Shown: positions 7,017-13,284 of the stretch, one piece after another | How the letters are laid out: each line of letters opens with the position of its first letter | How positions within the stretch are numbered: the stretch's first letter is position 1 | Assembly: GCF_004365355.1 (NCBI RefSeq) | Contig: NZ_SODP01000002.1 | Coordinates: 1,297,838 to 1,361,837, forward strand | Origin: Kribbella pratensis | GTDB lineage: Bacteria; Actinomycetota; Actinomycetes; Propionibacteriales; Kribbellaceae | Direction: 5' to 3' | DNA length: 64,000 bases | Program-made: the position numbers and the translations under genes | Notes under the pieces: generated by a model | Seen by the model: the letters and a program-made list of their open reading frames with translations, nothing else | The model's database searches: none | What the model was told of the DNA's origin: nothing

Positions 7017-8234
7017 ATGGCGAGAGAGCCGCTCCCCATCGGAACCTGGGGACAGATCCGAACGCACGAGGTGACCGACTCCAAGGGCCGCAAGGCACAC
7101 CGCGCGATCGCGAATTTTCGGGACTTCAATGGCGAGATCGTTCGCGTCGAACGGCGCGGCAAGACCAAGGGCGCCGCCACATCGAAGTTGCAGAACGCCC
7201 TGCGGGAGCGTGCCAAGATGGGCAAAGCTGGTACGTGGACACCGAATCACCGCTTCAACGAGGTAGCCGACGCATGGGTCCAGGAGATTGACGAACTCGT
7301 GCAGGACGGCTCTCGCTCACCACGGACCGTGCAGAGCTACAAGTCGGTGTTGAAAAAGCACGTTCGTCCGGCACTCGGGGAACTTCGGCTCGCAGAGGTG
7401 ACCACCGCTCGCGTGGACACGTTCATCCACAAGGTCAAGGCGAAATCCGGGGTCCCAACCGCCAAGCTCTGCAGGAGCGTGACGTCCGGCGTGATGGGTG
7501 TGGCTGTTCGGAGTGGACCACTTGACGCCAATCCCGTCCGCGAGATTCGACGGATCGAGAGTTCACGTAGAAAGAAGCTCGCCCGATCCCTGACCGTCGA
7601 GCAGGTCGAGTTGTGGCTCAAGTCAGTCTCAGAGAATGAGCGCGCTGTGAAGTCGGACATTCCCGACCTGAGTCTGTTCATGCTCAGTACCGGCGTCCGG
7701 ATCGGCGAAGCTCTGGCACTCATCTGGGCCGACGTGGACCTGTCGGCTGGCGTGGTAGATATCGACTGGACGATTGGCCGGGTCACTGGGCAAGGCCTCG
7801 TCAGAGGCGTAACCAAATCTGAGGCCGGAGAGCGAACTCTTGGCCTTCCTGATCGGGCTCTTGACATGCTCCGTCGCAGATTCTCGGCAGGGGTCAAGCT
7901 CGATTGGCCGGTGTTCCCGAACAGCATCGGCGGATTTCGCGACCCAAACAACACGCTCCGGGATCTCCGCAAGGTGCGGGCCGACATCGAGTCGCTGGAG
8001 TGGGTCAAGTCACACAACTTCCGCAAGACGCTCGCGACCCTGCTGGACGATGCCGGCCATTCGGCACGGCAGATCGCGGACCAGCTCGGGCACAGCCGAG
8101 TCTCGATGACGCAGGACGGATACCTCGGTCGGAAGATCCGCAACGCCGGTGCCGTCGAAGCCCTCAACGCGGTGCTCGGTACTGGCCTCGCAGAAGAGCC
8201 GGACGGGCAAAAGGGTGGCAAAAGTGTGGGCTGA
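7017..8234 (+). CDS. int: AICE tyrosine integrase
   Basis: 405 aa. The N-terminal arm-binding and SAM-like core-binding regions (to about 170) precede the catalytic domain. STGVRIGE holds the first Arg (~227), HNFRKT the His and second Arg (~332-335), QLGHSRVSM the second His (~358), and QDGYLGRK the nucleophilic Tyr (~368). All active-site residues are present, so it should be active. It integrates into and excises from the tRNA gene that begins 43 bp after its stop. Confidence 0.92.
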   Translation: MAREPLPIGTWGQIRTHEVTDSKGRKAHRAIANFRDFNGEIVRVERRGKTKGAATSKLQNALRERAKMGKAGTWTPNHRFNEVADAWVQEIDELVQDGSRSPRTVQSYKSVLKKHVRPALGELRLAEVTTARVDTFIHKVKAKSGVPTAKLCRSVTSGVMGVAVRSGPLDANPVREIRRIESSRRKKLARSLTVEQVELWLKSVSENERAVKSDIPDLSLFMLSTGVRIGEALALIWADVDLSAGVVDIDWTIGRVTGQGLVRGVTKSEAGERTLGLPDRALDMLRRRFSAGVKLDWPVFPNSIGGFRDPNNTLRDLRKVRADIESLEWVKSHNFRKTLATLLDDAGHSARQIADQLGHSRVSMTQDGYLGRKIRNAGAVEALNAVLGTGLAEEPDGQKGGKSVG

Positions 8235-8276
8235 GGGAGTGGTCGCTGCGGTCATGTGTGCCCTGACCTGGGCATT

Positions 8277-8352
8277 TGGTAGGCCCCGTGGGACTCGAAC
8301 CCACAACCCGCGGATTAAAAGTCCGCTGCTCTGCCAGTTGAGCTAGAGGCCC
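8277..8352 (-). tRNA. tRNA-Lys(TTT)
   Basis: Minus-strand cloverleaf. Acceptor GGGCCTC/GGGGCCT (one G-U), D stem GCTC/GAGC, anticodon stem GCGGA/TCCGC with loop CTTTTAA (anticodon TTT), T stem GTGGG/CCCAC with TTCGAGT, discriminator A and an encoded CCA (8277-8279). The 3' end faces the integrase gene, so this is the AICE target; the 5' half belongs to the chromosome. Confidence 0.95.
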
Positions 8353-8486
8353 TCAGTTGGTGAGGGGAACAGTGTGTCAGGTTTGGGGTGGGATTGCTTG
8401 GGTGGGGTGTGACCCTGGGGGCGCTTACGCTGTGTAGTGGAGTTGGGGCAGGGTGAGACTGCTGATCCTCGGGGGAGGAACGCGTT

Positions 8487-9473
8487 GTGGGTTTTCGGAT
8501 CGAGTTCGGGTGTGCTGATCTGGCTCGTACGACGATCGCGCGGGAGCCGGATCCGTTGTGGGAAGTGTTGCTCGGGATGCATATGGTGCAGACCGACGAC
8601 GAGCCTGACTTGTTCGGGGCTTGGCGGCTGCGGACGCGGGCGCGGCTGACGGCGCTCGAGCGGGAATTGATGGTGCTGGCGCAGCCGGTCGGGTATTCGC
8701 CGGACTTTCTGACGCCGGCCGAGTCGGCGGACGGGTTGGACGCGGGGCTGGCGGCGGTCGCGGCGACGCCGCCGGAGCGGCTCGCGGCCGAGTTGAGCAT
8801 CCTTGCTGAGCAGGTGCGGTTGCCGAACTGGACGCGGCGGCTCGCGGCCGGCGATCCCGACGTACTGGCGAAGCTCTGTCATGGGCTGAAGCATTTTCAT
8901 CGGACGAACATCGCGCCGCTGATGCCGGTTATCAACGCAATGATCAGCCGGGATGTGAAGGTTCACAGCGATACCGTGACGACCGGCGGGTTCGAGTCGC
9001 TCGCGGGGACCTTGCATCCGGTGTTGCAGTGGCAGCCGCCGTACTTGCATGTCGATATGGGGCATATCGATCGCGAGCTGGACCTCGACGGACGCGGGTT
9101 GCGGCTGGTGCCGTCGTACTTCTGCTGGCGGCACCCGATCATGCCCGCCGACCCGAGCCTTCCGCCGGTGCTGGTCTATCCGGTGCAGCACGACCCGGCG
9201 TGGGCCGAGCCGATCGAGCAGTACGCCGATCCCGAGCGCGCCGTCGCGGATCTTCTCGGCCGGACGCGGGCAGCGGTACTGCGGACCATCTCGGCCGGCG
9301 CGTGCTCGACCAGCGAACTCGCGGCCCGCGCGGGGATCTCGCTGGCCTCCGCGAGCGAGCACGCACGCGTGCTGCATCGGACCGGGCTGGTGACGACACG
9401 GCGCGCGGGCGGCGCTGTGCGGCACACGATCAGCCCGATCGGCTCGCATCTGCTGTCGGGCGCCTATCACTGA
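8487..9473 (+). CDS. ArsR-type winged-helix regulator with DUF5937-like N-terminus
   Basis: 328 aa from GTG 8487 (GGGGGAGG upstream). The C-terminal ~80 residues are a winged helix (CSTSELAARAGISLASASEH then ARVLHRTGLV). The ~240-residue N-terminal domain resembles the DUF5937 region found in actinobacterial ArsR-like regulators. A second gene of the same architecture lies at 12178. No Cys pair for metal sensing is visible, so the ligand is unknown. First chromosomal gene right of the AICE. Confidence 0.75.
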   Translation: MGFRIEFGCADLARTTIAREPDPLWEVLLGMHMVQTDDEPDLFGAWRLRTRARLTALERELMVLAQPVGYSPDFLTPAESADGLDAGLAAVAATPPERLAAELSILAEQVRLPNWTRRLAAGDPDVLAKLCHGLKHFHRTNIAPLMPVINAMISRDVKVHSDTVTTGGFESLAGTLHPVLQWQPPYLHVDMGHIDRELDLDGRGLRLVPSYFCWRHPIMPADPSLPPVLVYPVQHDPAWAEPIEQYADPERAVADLLGRTRAAVLRTISAGACSTSELAARAGISLASASEHARVLHRTGLVTTRRAGGAVRHTISPIGSHLLSGAYH

Positions 9474-9567
9474 TCCATGGCCGGTAACGCACGGCAGGTC
9501 ACAAAACCAACCCGGTCCGCCGTGAGCCCTCGCGCCCGCGTTCGGGATGGTGGTACAGATCAGAATT

Positions 9568-9586
9568 CGCCCGGGTCGTCCGGGCG
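9568..9586 (+). other. small stem-loop upstream of lipoprotein gene
   Basis: CGCCCGG / CCGGGCG with a 5-base loop, 50 bp upstream of the lipoprotein start. Either a terminator for the upstream regulator gene or a 5'-leader hairpin. Confidence 0.4.
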
Positions 9587-9636
9587 CTGACAATCCCGCC
9601 GCCGGGGGGAACCGACGGCGGGTTGGGGGGAACACC

Positions 9637-10266
9637 GTGTCATTCATTCGTGCTGCGCTGATCGCGGCGGTCGGCGTACTCGCCGTTGGATGTGGAGCGG
9701 ACTCGGGTACGACGGCCGGCCAGCCGGCCGCGATCGCCAGCGTCCACGTCACCACTACACCGCAACCATCGCCGGTCATCAGCCAACCCACGACCGCGCC
9801 CAAGCCGATCACCAAGGCCACACCGACACCGACACGGACGACCACGACCACGTCGAAGGAGGTCGTCGAGCTGCGCACCATCCCGTTCAAGAAGAGGACG
9901 GTCACCGACGACTCGCTCGCGAAGGGCGAGAAGATGATCCGCACCGCAGGCGTCAACGGCACGCGTCGACTGACCTACCGCGTGACGTTCGTGAACGGCG
10001 TACAGACGGCGAAACACCTGCTCAGGCAGGAGGTTGCCAAGGAGCCGCGTACGCAGATCACCGCCGTCGGTACGAAGGTCGACGAGCCGGAACAGTCCTC
10101 GGGCTGCGACCCGAACTACTCCGGCTGCGTCCCGATCGCCAGCGATGTTGACTGTTCAGGCGGCAGCGGCAACGGCCCGGAGTACGTCGAAGGTCCGATC
10201 GAGGTCATCGGCACCGACAAGTACCGCCTGGACGCCGATCACGACGGAATCGCCTGCGAAGACTAA
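9637..10266 (+). CDS. lipoprotein with G5 and excalibur calcium-binding domains
   Basis: 209 aa from GTG 9637, preceded by GGGGGG. The signal sequence ends in a lipobox (LAVGC, Cys ~22), so the protein is lipid-anchored outside the membrane. A Thr/Pro-rich linker leads to a G5 domain (~70-150; RTIPFKKRTV...VNGTRRLTY) and then an excalibur domain at the C-terminus (DADHDGIACED, a Dx[DN]xDGxxCE loop). G5 domains bind cell-wall glycans and excalibur binds calcium; a wall-associated role is likely. The upstream in-frame extension to 9547 lacks a start signal. Confidence 0.82.
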   Translation: MSFIRAALIAAVGVLAVGCGADSGTTAGQPAAIASVHVTTTPQPSPVISQPTTAPKPITKATPTPTRTTTTTSKEVVELRTIPFKKRTVTDDSLAKGEKMIRTAGVNGTRRLTYRVTFVNGVQTAKHLLRQEVAKEPRTQITAVGTKVDEPEQSSGCDPNYSGCVPIASDVDCSGGSGNGPEYVEGPIEVIGTDKYRLDADHDGIACED

Positions 10267-10310
10267 GCCGTCGCGAAGGCCAGAACGTCGCGGTGACTAA
10301 GCCGTCGCGA
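10261..10310. repeat. 16-bp direct repeat at two convergent stop codons
   Basis: GACTAAGCCGTCGCGA occurs at 10261-10276 and 10295-10310. The first copy holds the TAA of the lipoprotein gene and the second holds the TAG (minus strand) of the yceI gene. The CGTCGCGACG core is also self-complementary. Confidence 0.6.
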
Positions 10311-10818
10311 CGACCTGGAGGTCGAGGACCACGGTCGGGCCGACAAGTGCCGTGGTGAACGCGTTCCAGTTCACCCGCCAACGGGCGCGCTCGATCGTCA
10401 CCGTGGCAGCGAAGGCGACGCCGTCGTCGGTGCCGGTCAGTTCGAACGGCACCGTCACCGGATGCGTCACGCCTCGGATCGTCAGGTCTCCCGTCACGTC
10501 GAACGTCGTCGAGCCGACCTGCTCGACCTTCGTCGAGACGAAGGTAATGATCGGGTACGTCGCCGCGCCGAGAAAGTCCCTGCGGAGTTGGGCATCGCGC
10601 CGTTCATTGCCGGTCTCGAGGCTCTCCGCCCGGATCGTGAGCTGCGCACTCGACCTGCTCGGCTCGTCGCCGTCGAGGTGCACGGCGCCTTCGAACAGGT
10701 CGAACCGCCCGCGCACCCGGGTGGCCATCCGGTGGCGCGCGACGAATCCGATCCGTGTCCGCCCGGTGTCGAGCACGTAATCCCCATTGAGCTCGCTCAG
10801 TCGCGTCGTAGTGGTCAT
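10297..10818 (-). CDS. YceI-family protein
   Basis: 173 aa, starting MTTTTRLSELNGDYVLDTGR. The pattern (Y.LD..RT.IGF.ARH; G.F..F.G; SLETGNERRDAQLR..DFL; ITF.ST; G.LTIRGVTHPV) is the YceI lipocalin-like barrel that binds polyisoprenoid-type ligands. No signal peptide, so the protein is cytoplasmic as in many actinobacterial members. Convergent with the lipoprotein gene. Confidence 0.88.
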   Translation of the reverse strand: MTTTTRLSELNGDYVLDTGRTRIGFVARHRMATRVRGRFDLFEGAVHLDGDEPSRSSAQLTIRAESLETGNERRDAQLRRDFLGAATYPIITFVSTKVEQVGSTTFDVTGDLTIRGVTHPVTVPFELTGTDDGVAFAATVTIERARWRVNWNAFTTALVGPTVVLDLQVVATA

Positions 10819-10849
10819 GCCGGGTACGACGAGACAGCGAGTCGAAGTG

Positions 10850-11269
10850 TCAGCCGATGACCCCCGTGGTGATACGTCGCGGAGTGATGTCGAACATCGA
10901 GTCCTCGGGGGGATCGGCCAGGTACGCCGCGCGGAACTCCTCCGGCAGGTACTTCTCCACCATCGCGTTGAGCAGATCGGGGCTCAGCGGAAGCAGCCGG
11001 GCCACACCTTGCATATTGAGGTACTTCGCGGTTGGTCCGTCGGCTGTCTGGACCGAGAGCGACAACTCGCCCGACCCCTCGCGGTGCAGCCTCGCCTTCT
11101 TCGACTTCGCCGGCGTCATCACCTGGAATCTGTTCTCTCCGGGCAGGTGATGGAACCACACCGGCGTCACATGCGGCGACCAGCCTGGATCGTCGATCGC
11201 CAGCACAGCAACAAGCGGCTGCGCGAGAAACTCCGCGGCTTCGTCGTCGTCCATCGTGCGAAAACCCAT
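10850..11269 (-). CDS. pyridoxamine 5'-phosphate oxidase-fold (PNPOx/F420-type) protein
   Basis: 139 aa. ATG 11269 follows GGAGG with good spacing; the longer frame to 11314 has none. The pattern (LAQPLVAVLAIDD...P.VTPVWF) followed by conserved basic positions (KSKKARLHREG) is the split-barrel flavin/F420-binding fold of the Rv1155/PNPOx group. Substrate unknown. It runs in the same direction as yceI, 31 bp upstream of it, so the two may be cotranscribed. Confidence 0.75.
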   Translation of the reverse strand: MGFRTMDDDEAAEFLAQPLVAVLAIDDPGWSPHVTPVWFHHLPGENRFQVMTPAKSKKARLHREGSGELSLSVQTADGPTAKYLNMQGVARLLPLSPDLLNAMVEKYLPEEFRAAYLADPPEDSMFDITPRRITTGVIG

Positions 11270-11407
11270 GCTTCCTCCACTTCTCTCGTCGACATGGACC
11301 CTGCCACTACCCACCGACAGTTACCGGGATTCGGCACGTTGTCGGCCAGGAGTAGTACGACCAAGGTCCGATGGTCGGTGCCCGTCGTGGCACGTGAGCA
11401 TCGAGGC

Positions 11408-12121
11408 ATGACAACTGATGAGCAGAACAGCGTGAACCAGCAGAGCGTTCGGGCGAGTGGAGTGGGGTCGCGGAGGTACCTCGCCTGGGCGGGTGCGGCT
11501 GTGATCGTCCTCGGGGCGACGGCCGGCATCGGCACCGCAGCCTGGTCGGTCGATGACAAAGCCGGGCAGCACCACCGGATCACTGAGTCTGGCGGCGACA
11601 ACGGCGGTCTGCGTACGCCGTCCTCGCCCCGGACCACCGAAGCCGGCGACGACAACGGCCGGCCGGTCAAGCACGTGGAGCCCGGCGACGACAACGGCGG
11701 CCCGCGCGCACTCACCGAGCGCGGGGATGACAAGGGCAGTCAGCGCGCGCACACCGAACCCGGCGACGACAAAGGTGGCCTGCGCGCACACCCCGAACCC
11801 GGCGACGACACAGGCGGTCGGCACGCACACACCGAGCCCAGGGACGACAAAGGCGGCCTGCGCGCACACGCCGAGCGCGGGGATAACAAGGGCGGTCAGC
11901 GCGCGCACACCGAACCCGGCGACGACAAAGGCGGCCTGCGTACGCCGTCCTCGCACCGGACCAGCGAAGCCGGCGACGACAACGGACGGCCGGTCACGCA
12001 CATCGAGCCCAACGACGACAAAGGCGGTCAGCACGCACGCACCGAACCCGGCAACGACAGAGGCGGGCATGGCGAGCGGCGGTCGGGATCGGCGTCGGAC
12101 GACGGGGTGGGACACCGGTAG
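11408..12121 (+). CDS. membrane-anchored protein with 13-residue acidic repeats
   Basis: 237 aa from ATG 11408. A short cytoplasmic N-terminus, one membrane segment at about 25-48 (LAWAGAAVIVLGATAGIG), then a low-complexity outside region. That region is made of about twelve units on the pattern E-x-x-D-[DN]-x-G-G-x-x-x-H-[TV], mostly 13 residues long; two units are extended to 18 residues (RTPSSPRTT / RTPSSHRTS). I recognise no family. The regular D-D/N-K-G motif could bind cations, but that is conjecture. The repeats keep the opposite strand open too, so the long antisense ORF is an artefact. Confidence 0.65.
   Translation: MTTDEQNSVNQQSVRASGVGSRRYLAWAGAAVIVLGATAGIGTAAWSVDDKAGQHHRITESGGDNGGLRTPSSPRTTEAGDDNGRPVKHVEPGDDNGGPRALTERGDDKGSQRAHTEPGDDKGGLRAHPEPGDDTGGRHAHTEPRDDKGGLRAHAERGDNKGGQRAHTEPGDDKGGLRTPSSHRTSEAGDDNGRPVTHIEPNDDKGGQHARTEPGNDRGGHGERRSGSASDDGVGHR
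11585..12082 (+). repeat. degenerate 39-bp tandem repeat array within the gene
   Basis: About twelve units of about 39 bp (two of 54 bp), each coding the E..DD.GG... motif. Neighbouring units differ mostly by substitution, and the order (long unit, GRPV unit, several GG units) occurs twice, suggesting duplication of a block. Confidence 0.75.
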
Positions 12122-12177
12122 TCGGGGCAGAACGGACTGTCGATTTAGGATCGGGCTACATCGGCGGAGGGACTGGG

Positions 12178-13122
12178 GTGCTGACATACGAGCTGACTTC
12201 GCGTGATCTGGCGGAGGTGCGGTTTGCGGTGTCGCCGGTCGCGGAGATGGTGTTGTCGCTGCGCGCGCTGCGGGAGCCGGGCCGGTTCCCGTTGCAGCTG
12301 GGCTGGATCAGGGCGGTCCAGCCTCGCGTCGCGGAGCTCGACTGGGACGTACTGCGGTGGCTCGTCAACGACACGATGGGAAGCCCCGACTTCCTGACAC
12401 CACGGCCGACCTCCCCGCTCACCCAGCTCGCCGACGAGCTGCAGGTAATCGCCAATGTGGACCGTGAAACGTTCGAGCGGCAGGTCGTCGCAGTGAACGG
12501 TGAGCTCCCGCCAGACCTGACCATCGACAAGGTCATCGAGGCACTCCATCAGTACTGGGACGCCATGATGGCGCCGTACTGGGACCGGATGCGCACTCTG
12601 CTCTCGGCCGACATCAGCTACCGCGGCCACGTCCTGACCCAGCACGGGACCGGCGCCATGCTCAACGGACTGGCACCCGCGATCACCTACGCAGACGGAC
12701 TGCTCAAGGTAGACCGCGTAGCAGCCGTGAGCCGGACCGAAGCTGTCGACGGCCGCGGACTCGTGCTGCAGCCGAGCCTGTTCGGACCGCACGCGGTGAT
12801 CCCGTTCGACCCCGGAGCCGACCCGATACTGGGCTACCCGCCACGCGGCCAAGCCAACCTGTGGTCAGTCGTCGAGCCGCCCTCACAGCAAGATCTGGCC
12901 CAGTTGATCGGTACGCCTCGCGCGCACATTCTCGAGCTGCTGACGCATCCGCGCACTACGACCGACCTGGCCGGCGAGCTGAAAGTGACGCCGTCGGCCG
13001 TGAGCCAGCATCTGCAACTGCTCCGCCGTACCGGTCTGGTCGAGCCGCAACGCACCGGCAAACAGGTGCTGTACCGCCCGACCGAACTCGCCGCCCTCCT
13101 GACCGGAGCCGAGCTCGCCTGA
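12178..13122 (+). CDS. ArsR-type winged-helix regulator with DUF5937-like N-terminus (paralogue)
   Basis: 314 aa from GTG 12178 (GGCGGAGGG upstream). Same architecture as the 8487 gene: ~235-residue N-terminal domain, then a C-terminal winged helix (TTTDLAGELKVTPSAVSQHL, LRRTGLVEPQRTGKQVLYRP). Shared features include DFLTP in the N-terminal part and the DGRGL.L.PS.F block before the HTH. It is encoded next to a secreted glycosidase, but no operator can be tied to it. Confidence 0.76.
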   Translation: MLTYELTSRDLAEVRFAVSPVAEMVLSLRALREPGRFPLQLGWIRAVQPRVAELDWDVLRWLVNDTMGSPDFLTPRPTSPLTQLADELQVIANVDRETFERQVVAVNGELPPDLTIDKVIEALHQYWDAMMAPYWDRMRTLLSADISYRGHVLTQHGTGAMLNGLAPAITYADGLLKVDRVAAVSRTEAVDGRGLVLQPSLFGPHAVIPFDPGADPILGYPPRGQANLWSVVEPPSQQDLAQLIGTPRAHILELLTHPRTTTDLAGELKVTPSAVSQHLQLLRRTGLVEPQRTGKQVLYRPTELAALLTGAELA

Positions 13123-13180
13123 CGGGAACAGCCCTCAGCTGACAGGAGCAGCCGTCAGCTGACGGGAGCAGAGCCAAGCT
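13121..13180 (+). repeat. three tandem 20-bp repeats at the regulator stop codon
   Basis: GACGGGAACAGCCCTCAGCT, GACAGGAGCAGCCGTCAGCT and GACGGGAGCAGAGCCAAGCT run head to tail with an exact 20-bp period. The stop codon of the upstream regulator is formed by T13120 and the first two bases of unit 1. Confidence 0.75.
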
Positions 13181-13214
13181 GAGCTGTTGACACCGCGATC
13201 ACCCACAGCGATAG

Positions 13215-13230
13215 TACAAATCGATTTGCA
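13215..13230. promoter_or_regulatory. LacI-type operator upstream of secreted glycosidase
   Basis: TACAAATCGATTTGCA is a 16-bp palindrome with one mismatch pair and a central CG, the form bound by LacI-family regulators. It lies 55 bp before the glycosidase start. The LacI gene convergent with the glycosidase is the obvious candidate binder (inference). Confidence 0.6.
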
Positions 13231-13284
13231 TCACGTCGTGGCAGCCGACGTCTCACCTACACCGCCCTGATTCAAGGAGTCGGC

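Larger units (their letters stand above)
1..8352. mobile_element. right part of an integrated AICE in tRNA-Lys
   Basis: The gene order is that of an actinomycete integrative and conjugative element: FtsK-like transfer ATPase, small spread-type genes, RepSA-like initiator, excisionase, integrase, then a tRNA gene. The integrase stop codon is about 40 bp from the encoded CCA of an intact tRNA-Lys, so the right attachment site should lie in the tRNA 3' half (family knowledge). The left end and its tRNA-3'-end duplication are not in the window, so the exact att core cannot be read. No KorSA/Pra-type regulator is visible in this part; it may lie further left. Confidence 0.88.

Noticed and set aside
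1..8234. Left attachment site (second copy of the tRNA-Lys 3' end)
   Set aside because: No second copy of the tRNA 3' sequence was found in the element part shown; it should lie left of the window.
11321..12187. 288-codon minus-strand frame over the repeat protein gene
   Set aside because: The tandem repeat keeps several frames open. The plus frame has a start, a membrane segment and a regular repeat; the minus frame has none of these.
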